40,479 bases of DNA, taken from positions 1 to 40,479 of the forward strand of contig USDK01000023.1 of NCBI GenBank assembly GCA_900553355.1, written 5' to 3'. The stretch's first letter is position 1. The number at the start of each line of letters is the position of its first letter. This DNA comes from an uncultured Lachnospiraceae bacterium. Lineage in GTDB: Bacteria > Bacillota > Clostridia > Lachnospirales > Lachnospiraceae. Below are positions 14,528 through 21,810 of the stretch, in pieces. The position numbers were made by a program, and so were the translations under genes. The notes under the pieces were generated by a model. The model was given only the letters and a program-made list of their open reading frames with translations. It did not search any database and was not told where the DNA came from.

Positions 14528-16045
14528 TTATCTGCTCCTTTCCGCCATGATATCTTTCAGATGATCATATAATTTTAAATAGGTTTCATAATTTCTGTCA
14601 TAAACTTCTTTGTTTTCCGGATTCGGCTCATGGGTCCGTTTAATCTCCACGGTCTTCTCCACCGCTTCCTCAAAACTCTTGTACATACCGATGCCTACGC
14701 CTGCCAGGATCACGGCTCCGAGAGTCGTAGCCGTATCTGATGACGGCACGATGATCTTCTTACCGGTCACATCTGCCTTGATCTGAGTCCAGAGAAGTGA
14801 ATTTGCCGAGCCTCCCATAGCGCGAAGGACGCTGACTTCGGCGCCTGCTTCCCTTGCCACTTCCAGGTTATGGCGCAGGGACAGGGCAACACCCTCCATG
14901 GCCGCCCGGATGAAATGTCCCTTGGTCTTGCTGAAATCAAGTCCGTAGAACACACCTTTTGCATTGGGATCCCAGATCGGGGACCGCTCGCCGGACATGT
15001 ATGGCAGGAATACCATGCCGTCGCTTCCGGGCGCCACCTTCCCGGCCAGTTCGTTAAACTGATCCAGGGAGCTCTTGCCGACTTCTGCTTTCCTGCTTCT
15101 CTCATAATCGCCGAACTGCTGCTCCATCCAGCGCATGACTCCGCCGCCTCCGACGGTTCCGCCCTGCAGGATCCACTGACCTGCCGCTGCATGGTAGCTT
15201 AAGATCAATCTTGGATCTGCCTTATATTCATCGATGCAGATGCTCATGCCTCCGGCCTGTCCTCCCTGTTCCTGAGTCTCTCCCGGATGTACCACACCGG
15301 CTCCCAGAGTTCCGCAGGCTGCGTCCAGGGCTCCCGCCGCCACAGGCGTTCCCTCCAGCAGGCCGCACTCTGCCGCCGCCTTCGCGGTCACGCCGCCTAC
15401 AATGGCATGGCTTGGATAAATATCCGGCAGAAGATCCTCCCGGATCCCCAGCTCTCTGCACATATCCATATCCCACACGCCTTTGCGCATATCAAAACAG
15501 TGCAGGCCGTATCCCTGGCTTAATTCCTGAGTCATTTTTCCAGTCAGCTTATAGGCGATATAGCTGTTGGACTGTAAGATCTTATAAGTATGTTCATAGA
15601 CGTCCGGCAGATTTCTCTGATACCAGAGGATCTTCGGCGTTGTGTATGTAGCCTTGAAAGGGTTGCCGCAAACCTGGAAGATCCGGTCCTCTCCGACTTT
15701 TTTCCCTACCTCTTCACAGATATCAGCCGCCCTGGTATCCATCCAGATAGGTGTGTTTGCCAGCACTTCTCCGTTTTTGTCTACCGGGATTGCTGACCAG
15801 CTCTGTCCGTCAATGCCGATTCCCACAATGTCTTCCGGACGGATCCCGCTTTTTTCCAGCATTTCTTTGATAGCCTTACATACGGCCGCCCACCATTCCT
15901 CAGGATTCTGCTCTGCCCATCCCTGATGAGGATAGTAAACAGGATAGTCTCCACTGCCTGTAGCCAGAACACTTCCGTTTTCATCAAAAACCGCTGTCTT
16001 GCAGGCGCTGGTTCCGATATCAATTCCCAACAAATACTGTTTCAT
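14528..16045 (-). CDS. xylB: FGGY-family carbohydrate kinase (xylulokinase type)
   Basis: A 505-residue two-domain FGGY kinase. The phosphate-binding GIDIGTSACKT at the start, the substrate-loop GIDGQSW, the hinge DTRAAD, and the C-terminal motif FLPYMSGERSPIWDPNAKG followed by AMEGVALSLRHNLE are all standard. Such kinases phosphorylate ketoses such as D-xylulose on ATP. In this operon a dehydrogenase precedes and a PfkB kinase and bisphosphate aldolase accompany it, so a ketohexose such as tagatose or fructose is as likely as xylulose. The xylB name therefore reflects family rather than proven substrate. Confidence 0.82.
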   Translation of the reverse strand: MKQYLLGIDIGTSACKTAVFDENGSVLATGSGDYPVYYPHQGWAEQNPEEWWAAVCKAIKEMLEKSGIRPEDIVGIGIDGQSWSAIPVDKNGEVLANTPIWMDTRAADICEEVGKKVGEDRIFQVCGNPFKATYTTPKILWYQRNLPDVYEHTYKILQSNSYIAYKLTGKMTQELSQGYGLHCFDMRKGVWDMDMCRELGIREDLLPDIYPSHAIVGGVTAKAAAECGLLEGTPVAAGALDAACGTLGAGVVHPGETQEQGGQAGGMSICIDEYKADPRLILSYHAAAGQWILQGGTVGGGGVMRWMEQQFGDYERSRKAEVGKSSLDQFNELAGKVAPGSDGMVFLPYMSGERSPIWDPNAKGVFYGLDFSKTKGHFIRAAMEGVALSLRHNLEVAREAGAEVSVLRAMGGSANSLLWTQIKADVTGKKIIVPSSDTATTLGAVILAGVGIGMYKSFEEAVEKTVEIKRTHEPNPENKEVYDRNYETYLKLYDHLKDIMAERSR

Positions 16046-16062
16046 AGGTCTTCACACTCTTT

Positions 16063-16914
16063 CTATCTTGCTTTTCCTTCACATCCGAGAACTTTCATCC
16101 GGCCTTTTACAAGTTCTTTTACCGCTTCCATTCCTACAGTCCCGAATTTCTTAGGGTCAAAGGTCTCTGGTTTTTCTTCCAGAAGTTTCTTGCCTGCATC
16201 TGTATATGCTGCCCGGAGCTCTGTCGCGAAGTTTACCTTACACATTCCTCTCTGTACACATTCACGTACATCATCATCACTCAAACCGGAAGCGCCGTGA
16301 AGTACCAGCGGCACGGATACTACTTCCTTGATCTCGGATACTCTTTCCTTATCAAGTACCGGTGTGGATTTATAGAATCCATGAGCGGTTCCGATGGCAA
16401 CGGCAAGAGATGTCACACCGGTGCGCTCTACGAATTCTTTCGCCTCCTGCGGGTCTGTATTGGTATCAGCCTCGGCCTCCAGATCGTCTTCCTTTCCGCC
16501 TACTTTTCCGAGCTCAGCTTCTACCGGGATTCCCATGGCATTTGCCATATCTGCCACTTTTTTGGTCACAGCCACATTTCCTTCAAAATCTTCATGAGAA
16601 CCGTCGATCATGACTGAGGTATATCCTGCCCTCAGAGCCTGTGCTGCCAGCTCAAAGCTGCTGCCGTGATCCAGGTGCAGGCACACCGGTACACTTGCTT
16701 TCTTAGCCTCTGCCGCTACGATTGCATAATAAGTTTCCAGTGTCCCGTACTTGATCGTCCCCGGGGTTGTCTGGATCATAACCGGAGCGTTCATCTCTTC
16801 CGCAGCAGCGATGATTGCTTTTACCATTTCCATATTCTCTGCGTTGAACGCGCCTACTGCATAACCGCCTTTCTGTGCGTCTTCCAACATCTGCTTTGAA
16901 GTTACTAATGCCAT
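16063..16914 (-). CDS. Class II ketose-bisphosphate aldolase (GatY/KbaY-like)
   Basis: A 283-residue zinc aldolase. LHLDHGSS (Asp and zinc His), AIGTAHGFYK and LVLHGASGLS give the three zinc histidines, and EAELGKVGGKEDD is the typical acidic loop. The length and the C-terminal GCEGKAR match tagatose-bisphosphate aldolase GatY (GCEGRA end) better than the longer glycolytic Fba. It would split tagatose- or fructose-1,6-bisphosphate to glyceraldehyde-3-P and dihydroxyacetone-P. It follows deoR by 26 bases, second in the operon. Confidence 0.87.
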   Translation of the reverse strand: MALVTSKQMLEDAQKGGYAVGAFNAENMEMVKAIIAAAEEMNAPVMIQTTPGTIKYGTLETYYAIVAAEAKKASVPVCLHLDHGSSFELAAQALRAGYTSVMIDGSHEDFEGNVAVTKKVADMANAMGIPVEAELGKVGGKEDDLEAEADTNTDPQEAKEFVERTGVTSLAVAIGTAHGFYKSTPVLDKERVSEIKEVVSVPLVLHGASGLSDDDVRECVQRGMCKVNFATELRAAYTDAGKKLLEEKPETFDPKKFGTVGMEAVKELVKGRMKVLGCEGKAR

Positions 16915-16940
16915 TTTCTTGTCCTCCTATGATTGAAATC

Positions 16941-17738
16941 TTATTTTTTTTGCTGCTTCTTTTTTGTCTTGTCCTTTCCCGGGTAGATGCATTCGATGCG
17001 CAGACGCTCGAACTCCTTCATCCACTCTCTGGAAGGTTCCTGATCCGTCACTACCTTGGTCAGCTCTGTCCAGTCGGCCACCTTGGCAAATGCCATCTTG
17101 TCAAATTTCGAATTGTCCACCACCAGGATGCGCTCCTTGGCGGCGTTCAACATCAGTCGTTTGCTGCAGGCGTCCTGCTCATCTGAATCCATGATGCCCG
17201 TAGCCATGTTGACCGCCTTGCAGGACACGATGGCTTTGTCCACATGATAGGAACTGATCATCCGGTTCGTGTTCGGGCCCACCAGCGCAAATGAGCGTTC
17301 CCTGGAAACCCCTCCTGTGGAGATTACATTCCATTCCGGAACATCAAACAGCTCTACGATAATCTCCACTGAATTTGTGATTACCGTCAGCTTTTTCTTT
17401 TCCTTCAGCTTCCTGGCCACATACACCGCCGTAGAACTGGCGTCCAGCATGATTGCCTCGCCATCCCGCACCATATCCGCGATCATAGATGCCATCTGCT
17501 GCTTTTCCACTACCATCTGATTCTTCCGGATATTAAATGGCAGGTCAAAGATACTGTGCTCATTTAAGACCGCTCCGCCGTAACTTTTGATTACCAGACC
17601 GTCATTCTCCAGCTTCTCCAGGTCACGTCGTATCGTCTCCTCTGATACCTGATACAGTCTGCTCAATTCGCTCACCACAACACGCTTCTCTTCCTGAAGC
17701 TTTTCCAGTATCTGATTACGCCTTTCTATGGCAAGCAT
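16941..17738 (-). CDS. DeoR-family transcriptional repressor
   Basis: A 265-residue DeoR protein: N-terminal winged helix-turn-helix (ERRNQILEKL, VVSELSRLYQVSEETIRRDLEKLE, about 4-55) followed by the sugar-phosphate-sensing DeoRC domain (GEAIMLDASSTAVYVARKL, VITNS, STGGVSRE). ATG 17738 is chosen because it follows AGGGGGTG and because the mapped promoter -10 box at 17792 would put the longer in-frame start at 17810 upstream of transcription. Genes of this class usually sense a phosphorylated intermediate of the operon they head. Matching sequences upstream of this operon and of the fucA-rhaB operon suggest it controls both. Confidence 0.9.
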   Translation of the reverse strand: MLAIERRNQILEKLQEEKRVVVSELSRLYQVSEETIRRDLEKLENDGLVIKSYGGAVLNEHSIFDLPFNIRKNQMVVEKQQMASMIADMVRDGEAIMLDASSTAVYVARKLKEKKKLTVITNSVEIIVELFDVPEWNVISTGGVSRERSFALVGPNTNRMISSYHVDKAIVSCKAVNMATGIMDSDEQDACSKRLMLNAAKERILVVDNSKFDKMAFAKVADWTELTKVVTDQEPSREWMKEFERLRIECIYPGKDKTKKKQQKK

Positions 17739-17772
17739 TGTCACACCCCCTGTCTGGTTGAATCCACACAAA

Positions 17773-17783
17773 ACATGTTGTTT
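17773..17783. promoter_or_regulatory. Candidate DeoR half-site downstream of the deoR promoter
   Basis: ACATGTTGTTT on plus repeats the core of the upstream sites (ATGTTGTTTT). It lies between the -10 box and the deoR start codon, a position that would block transcription if bound. Confidence 0.4.
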
Positions 17784-17791
17784 CTGATTAG

Positions 17792-17820
17792 ATAGTAGCA
17801 CTAAACCCAATGAAAATCAA
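17792..17820 (-). promoter_or_regulatory. Promoter of the deoR-aldolase-kinase-dehydrogenase-pfkB operon
   Basis: Minus-strand TTGATT (17815-17820), a 17-base spacer ending GTGC, and TACTAT (17792-17797). The arrangement is nearly the same as in the fucA-rhaB promoter at 20060-20088. Confidence 0.7.
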
Positions 17821-17825
17821 CATAT

Positions 17826-17848
17826 ATTTCATTGTTTTTTGTTGTTTT
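17826..17848. promoter_or_regulatory. Candidate DeoR operator upstream of the deoR promoter
   Basis: The plus strand reads ATTTCATTG, six Ts, GTTGTTTT. It matches the sequence at the same place relative to the -35 box of the fucA-rhaB promoter and fits the T-rich direct-repeat style of DeoR-family sites. Confidence 0.5.
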
Positions 17849-17872
17849 CAAAAAAATCCGGCACAACATACG

Positions 17873-17913
17873 ACAGGGGACGTACACCTTTTGCAAAGGT
17901 GCACGTCCCCTGT
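17873..17913. repeat. GGGGACG hairpin element (palindromic repeat, possible terminator)
   Basis: Arms of 19 bases (17873-17891 and 17895-17913) pair with one wobble mismatch around a 3-base loop. The outer end reads ACAGGGGACG. It lies 11 bases after the rhaB-like stop codon. A second element with the same GGGGACG outer arm is at 31499-31542, which suggests a dispersed repeat family rather than only a terminator. Confidence 0.7.
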
Positions 17914-17923
17914 TACATTTTTG

Positions 17924-19321
17924 TCAATCATAGATTTCAATCTCGAAGGACTCTCGTATACATTTTCTTGCTTCGTCCAGATCACTGAAAACACCATCGC
18001 TCAACATCTGTACCGTCAGATTGCCAATGGCTGTGGCCTCTGTGGGGCCGGCGGATACGCGCCTGCCTGTGTATCTGGCGGTCAGCTCGTTTAAGTATCC
18101 GGCCTTGGAACCGCCGCCTACCACATACACCGTATCGTAATGTTTTCCTGTCATACGTTCCAGCTGTGCCAGTGTGTCTGCGTAACATTTTGCCAGACTG
18201 TTGTAGATCACCGCCGCGATCTCTCCTGTCGTCCCTGGCACCTGCTGCCCCGTATTTCTGCAGTAATCCTGCACAGCGGCGATCATGCTTTTCGGAGCCA
18301 TGAAGCTCTCGTCATTACAGTCTACGATCGAAGCAATCGTCTCTTTTGCCGCCATCTCACAGATTTCACCGAAGCTCAGGTCTTCTGTCAGCTCTTTTTT
18401 CACCGACTGGATCATCCACAATCCCATGATATTGCGCAGATAACGGTAACGGTGGTCATATCCTCCTTCGTTGGTAAAATCCGCTTCCATGCTTTCAAGG
18501 GAGCAGTCCGGTTCCTTTCTCTCTACCCCCATTAACGACCATGTGCCGGAGCTGATATATACCACGTCTTCTCCTTTTGCCGGCACTGCCAGCACAGCAG
18601 ATCCGGTATCATGGGAGGCCGGCAGCACTACCTTACAGTCATATCCTACTTCTTCCCGTACCTCCGGGGTCAGATGCCCTGCAACTGTTCCCGGCATGGA
18701 TACCGGACGGAAGATCTCTTTTGGAAATCCCAGCATCGTAAGTAACTCCCAGTCCCAGTCTCCGGTCCTGGCATTCAGAAGCTGACTGGTAGATGCGATA
18801 GTGTATTCCATCTTCTTTTCTCCACTTAAGAGAAAATGAAAATAATCCGGCGTCATCAGGATCGATCTTGCCTGCTCCAGATATTCCGGATGGGTCTCTT
18901 TGATCGCCTGAAGCTGATAAATCGTATTATACATCTGCCAGTGGATTCCTGTTCTCTTGTAAAGATCCTGCTGGGAGATTACTTCTCCTACCTTTTTCTC
19001 CATCCCATGGGTCCTGCTGTCCCGATACCCTACTGTATCGCCCAGGATCTGGTCCTTTTCATCCAGCAGTACGAAGTCTACGCCCCAGGTATCCACGGAC
19101 ACCGACACCGGTATCTTTCCGATCTCCCCGCATTTCTTCATCCCGTTTTTGATCTCAGAAAACAGATGTGGGATATCCCAGCAAAGTGACCCGTTTTTTT
19201 CCTGCATGCCGTTCTGGAAACGGTAAATCTCCTGGAGTGTCATCTTCCCGTTTTCTACTTCTGCCAGAATATGGCGTCCGCTGGACGCCCCGATGTCTAT
19301 CGCCAAATAATAACTGCCCAT
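17924..19321 (-). CDS. rhaB: Rhamnulokinase-family (RhaB-like) sugar kinase
   Basis: A 465-residue FGGY kinase of the rhamnulokinase branch: AIDIGASSGRH at the N terminus (the branch has GASSGR in place of GTSxxK), SVDTWGVDFVLLD, the substrate/ATP-domain SHDTGSAVLAVPA, ISSGTWSLMGVE and the adenosine motif VVGGGSKAGYLNELTARYTGR. It phosphorylates a ketose at O1, giving a 1-phosphate for a class II aldolase; the adjacent aldolase gene (18-base gap) fits. No rhamnose or fucose isomerase is present, so the ketose may come from another route such as polyol oxidation. Exact substrate is not assigned. Confidence 0.85.
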   Translation of the reverse strand: MGSYYLAIDIGASSGRHILAEVENGKMTLQEIYRFQNGMQEKNGSLCWDIPHLFSEIKNGMKKCGEIGKIPVSVSVDTWGVDFVLLDEKDQILGDTVGYRDSRTHGMEKKVGEVISQQDLYKRTGIHWQMYNTIYQLQAIKETHPEYLEQARSILMTPDYFHFLLSGEKKMEYTIASTSQLLNARTGDWDWELLTMLGFPKEIFRPVSMPGTVAGHLTPEVREEVGYDCKVVLPASHDTGSAVLAVPAKGEDVVYISSGTWSLMGVERKEPDCSLESMEADFTNEGGYDHRYRYLRNIMGLWMIQSVKKELTEDLSFGEICEMAAKETIASIVDCNDESFMAPKSMIAAVQDYCRNTGQQVPGTTGEIAAVIYNSLAKCYADTLAQLERMTGKHYDTVYVVGGGSKAGYLNELTARYTGRRVSAGPTEATAIGNLTVQMLSDGVFSDLDEARKCIRESFEIEIYD

Positions 19322-19339
19322 CTGTCTGCCACCTTCTTT

Positions 19340-20011
19340 CTATTTTACGGCCGGGTGCCTGCCGACTACATGCATATTCCGGCGAGTCTCATAGAGTTCT
19401 TCTACCTTTTCCGGCGGAATGATCTGAGCGCCGCCCAGCATCTGCGCCTGATACATCAGACGGGCATAGAACTCAACCGATTCCATCTTGTAATACGCAT
19501 TCATCAGAGAATCTGAATATGTCAGCGCGCCATGATTTTCCAAAAGTACTGCATCATAGTCATCCAGAAATCCTTCGATGGAATCCGGCACCTCCATCGT
19601 TCCCGGCGTACCATATTTTGCCAGAGGTACACCGCCCAGTGAGATTACCGCTTCCGGCATAATCGGATCCATCAATGGTTTCCCTGCGATAGCAAAGGAA
19701 GTGGCATACATCGGGTGGGCATGTACGACCGCATTCACATCCGGACGCTTTGCATAAATGCGCATATGCATCTTTACTTCTGAGGACGGACGGAACCCTT
19801 CATTCGCTTCCAGCACCTCTCCTTTCGCATTTACTTTGCAGATGAACTCCGGTGTCATAAATCCCTTGCTGACTCCGGTAGGTGTGCATAAAAATTCGTT
19901 ATCATTAAGCTTTACAGAAAAATTACCGTCGTTTGCAGCCACCATTCCCCTGTTGTAAACACGTCTTCCGATTTCACACATTTCCTCTTTGATTTCCAGT
20001 TCACTCTTCAT
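19340..20011 (-). CDS. Class II aldolase (L-fuculose-1-phosphate aldolase FucA type)
   Basis: A 223-residue AraD/FucA-fold protein. The zinc histidines are in VVHAHPMYAT and LLENHGAL, with a downstream His possible in RNMHVVGRH, and the catalytic Glu is in PSSEVKMH. GNFSVKL and TPTGVSKG form the phosphate pocket. FucA-type enzymes split a ketose-1-phosphate into dihydroxyacetone-P and an aldehyde such as lactaldehyde or glycolaldehyde. AraD epimerases share the fold, but pairing with a RhaB-type 1-kinase favours an aldolase. ATG 20011 is preferred to the GTG just before it, since GGAAGG sits nine bases upstream. It is first in a two-gene operon. Confidence 0.85.
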   Translation of the reverse strand: MKSELEIKEEMCEIGRRVYNRGMVAANDGNFSVKLNDNEFLCTPTGVSKGFMTPEFICKVNAKGEVLEANEGFRPSSEVKMHMRIYAKRPDVNAVVHAHPMYATSFAIAGKPLMDPIMPEAVISLGGVPLAKYGTPGTMEVPDSIEGFLDDYDAVLLENHGALTYSDSLMNAYYKMESVEFYARLMYQAQMLGGAQIIPPEKVEELYETRRNMHVVGRHPAVK

Positions 20012-20059
20012 CACGCCAAACCTTCCTTTCTTTTCGTTGGTTTTCTAGTTTATATGTTT

Positions 20060-20088
20060 ATGGTAGCACATAACCCCACACAAATCAA
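20060..20088 (-). promoter_or_regulatory. Promoter of the fucA-rhaB operon
   Basis: Minus-strand TTGATT (20083-20088), a 17-base spacer ending GTGC, and TACCAT (20060-20065). The same boxes, spacing and spacer end occur in the deoR operon promoter. Confidence 0.7.
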
Positions 20089-20091
20089 CTA

Positions 20092-20117
20092 ATTTCATGT
20101 TGTTTTATGTTGTTTTT
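20092..20117. promoter_or_regulatory. Candidate DeoR operator of the fucA-rhaB operon
   Basis: The plus strand has ATTTC followed by two copies of ATGTTGTTTT in exact 10-base register (one helical turn), directly upstream of the -35 box. The deoR promoter carries a near copy at the same offset. Confidence 0.55.
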
Positions 20118-20140
20118 CGCATGATTTTTCAGAACAATCA

Positions 20141-20186
20141 AAAAGCCACAGCATCAGTGGCTTTTCACTGTAGCTGCGGCTTTTTT
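20141..20186 (-). terminator. Terminator after the FGGY kinase gene, probably bidirectional
   Basis: An imperfect inverted repeat AAAAAGCC...GGCTTTTT spans the region, with T runs on both strands. It lies 14 bases after the minus-strand kinase stop codon and insulates the fucA-rhaB promoter. Confidence 0.7.
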
Positions 20187-20199
20187 CTTTTCCCGTATC

Positions 20200-21732
20200 T
20201 TACCGGATTTTTGTCAGTTCTTTCATGTCATCTTTCAGATGATTGTAAATACTCTTATACAGTCTGAAATATTCGTTATATTTCTTATGGTTTTCTTCAT
20301 TTGGCATGATCTTCTCATCCAGTACCTGCCACTTCTTCACCTCTTCATAGGTCAGAAGTCCGGTTCCGATACCTGCCAGCATGACGTCGCCCATATTCGC
20401 CTCTACATCATAGATCGGGCAAACCACCGGGTATCCTGTCACATCTGCGAAAATCTGACGCCAAACCTTTGATTTGGTCACGCCTCCGGCGATCAGGATA
20501 TATTCGCCCAGGTCATCCCCTGTCGCTTCCATCGCATCACGCAGGCAATATGCAACTGCCTCCAGGAATGCACGATAGATATGCCCTTTTGTATGAGTCA
20601 GAGAAAGTCCTACGATGGTTCCCTTTGCGTCAGAATCCCAGATCGGGCTTCTTTCACCCATGAAGTACGGAAGTACTACCAGTCCTTCACTTCCTGCCGG
20701 AATCTTTTCCGCGGCTTCATTCATTACATCGTACATGCTTGGTCCGCCATTTTTCTGCTGCTCTACTTCCCACTGGCACAGCGTATTGCGGAACCATTTT
20801 ACAATGGCGCCGGCTGTATTTCCGCCTGCGAAATAGTAGGAGAGCTTCTTTGCGTCATAAAGGTACGGCCATACGATCAGTCCGTTTCCTTTCATCGGCT
20901 TGTCAGAGATCAGCGCCGCGCACATAGACGTGCCGATAGCCGCAGCATAGATCCCGGACTCAAATACACCAAGCCCGATGTTGGCTGCACCACAGTCAAT
21001 TCCGCTGGCGATCACCGGGAATCCTTCCCACAATCCCAGATCCTCTGCCGCTTCTTTTGTCATGCCGCCTACCACATCTGTAGACTCCACGATCCGCTGC
21101 GGCATCATGGACATCGGGATTCCCATGGCATCCATCAGTTCTTTAGACCATTCTCTTTTATTCATATCAAAGATACCGCCGATATTTCCGGCAGAAGAAT
21201 AGTCGATGGCAATCTCTCCGGTCAGTTTATAGATCACGTAATCATTTGGAGGCAGGAACATTTTTGTCTTTGCCCAGTTCTCTGGTTCGTGATTCTTCAT
21301 CCAGAGAATCTTGGTGTATCCATAGTAAGGATCCGCGCCGTTAAAAGTGATTTCCTGAAGTTTCTCCTCTCCGATATGATCCAGCACCCATTTTGTCTCT
21401 TCATCCGCTCTTCTGTCCATCCAGATCATACATGGGCGCACCGGTTCCATATTCTCATCCAGCGGGATCCCGGATCCTCCGTACAGTCCGCTGATGGCAA
21501 TTCCTTTGATGTCCTCGCTGCTGACGCCGGCCTCTTTCGCCTTTGACACTGTATTACGGATAGAATCCTTCGTCGCCTCATACCATACATCCGGCCACTG
21601 TTCCGCCCAGAGCGGCGCCGGTGTTAACACATCATACTCCTGAAGATCCTGCGCGATCAACTTTCCATTCGTATCCATCAGGATTGTTTTTGTTCCCGAT
21701 GTTCCTATGTCCGTACCCAGTAAATAGTTCAT
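20200..21732 (-). CDS. FGGY-family carbohydrate kinase (second xylulokinase-type gene)
   Basis: A 510-residue kinase with LGTDIGTSGTKT at the N terminus, ISGLYGGSG in place of the usual xylulokinase SGQMHG loop, MDRRADEET, and the C-terminal LPYFMGERSPIWDSDAKG and AFLEAVAYCLRDAME. Family-level function is ATP-dependent phosphorylation of a ketose or polyol; the altered substrate loop argues against plain D-xylulose. ATG 21732 is preferred because AAGGAGG lies 6 bases upstream, inside the longer frame that begins at 21750. It has its own consensus promoter at 21782-21810, covered by a long palindrome, and lies directly after the ROK regulator. Confidence 0.83.
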   Translation of the reverse strand: MNYLLGTDIGTSGTKTILMDTNGKLIAQDLQEYDVLTPAPLWAEQWPDVWYEATKDSIRNTVSKAKEAGVSSEDIKGIAISGLYGGSGIPLDENMEPVRPCMIWMDRRADEETKWVLDHIGEEKLQEITFNGADPYYGYTKILWMKNHEPENWAKTKMFLPPNDYVIYKLTGEIAIDYSSAGNIGGIFDMNKREWSKELMDAMGIPMSMMPQRIVESTDVVGGMTKEAAEDLGLWEGFPVIASGIDCGAANIGLGVFESGIYAAAIGTSMCAALISDKPMKGNGLIVWPYLYDAKKLSYYFAGGNTAGAIVKWFRNTLCQWEVEQQKNGGPSMYDVMNEAAEKIPAGSEGLVVLPYFMGERSPIWDSDAKGTIVGLSLTHTKGHIYRAFLEAVAYCLRDAMEATGDDLGEYILIAGGVTKSKVWRQIFADVTGYPVVCPIYDVEANMGDVMLAGIGTGLLTYEEVKKWQVLDEKIMPNEENHKKYNEYFRLYKSIYNHLKDDMKELTKIR

Positions 21733-21749
21733 GTTTGTCCTCCTTTTCA

Positions 21750-21785
21750 TTATTTAAACCACTTTTATAAAACCTATTTAAATAA
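21750..21785. promoter_or_regulatory. Palindromic operator overlapping the FGGY kinase promoter
   Basis: Arms TTATTTAAA (21750-21758) and TTTAAATAA (21777-21785) are perfect inverted repeats, and the centre contains a second palindrome TTTTATAAAA (21763-21772). The right arm overlaps the -10 box. The adjacent ROK repressor is the obvious candidate to bind it. Confidence 0.6.
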
Positions 21786-21810
21786 TACTTCCAAAAAAAG
21801 GTCCTGTCAA
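21782..21810 (-). promoter_or_regulatory. Promoter of the FGGY kinase gene
   Basis: Perfect TTGACA (21805-21810), 17-base spacer and TATTAT (21782-21787) on the minus strand, within the 60-base gap after the ROK stop codon. The kinase can thus be expressed separately from the upstream genes. Confidence 0.75.
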
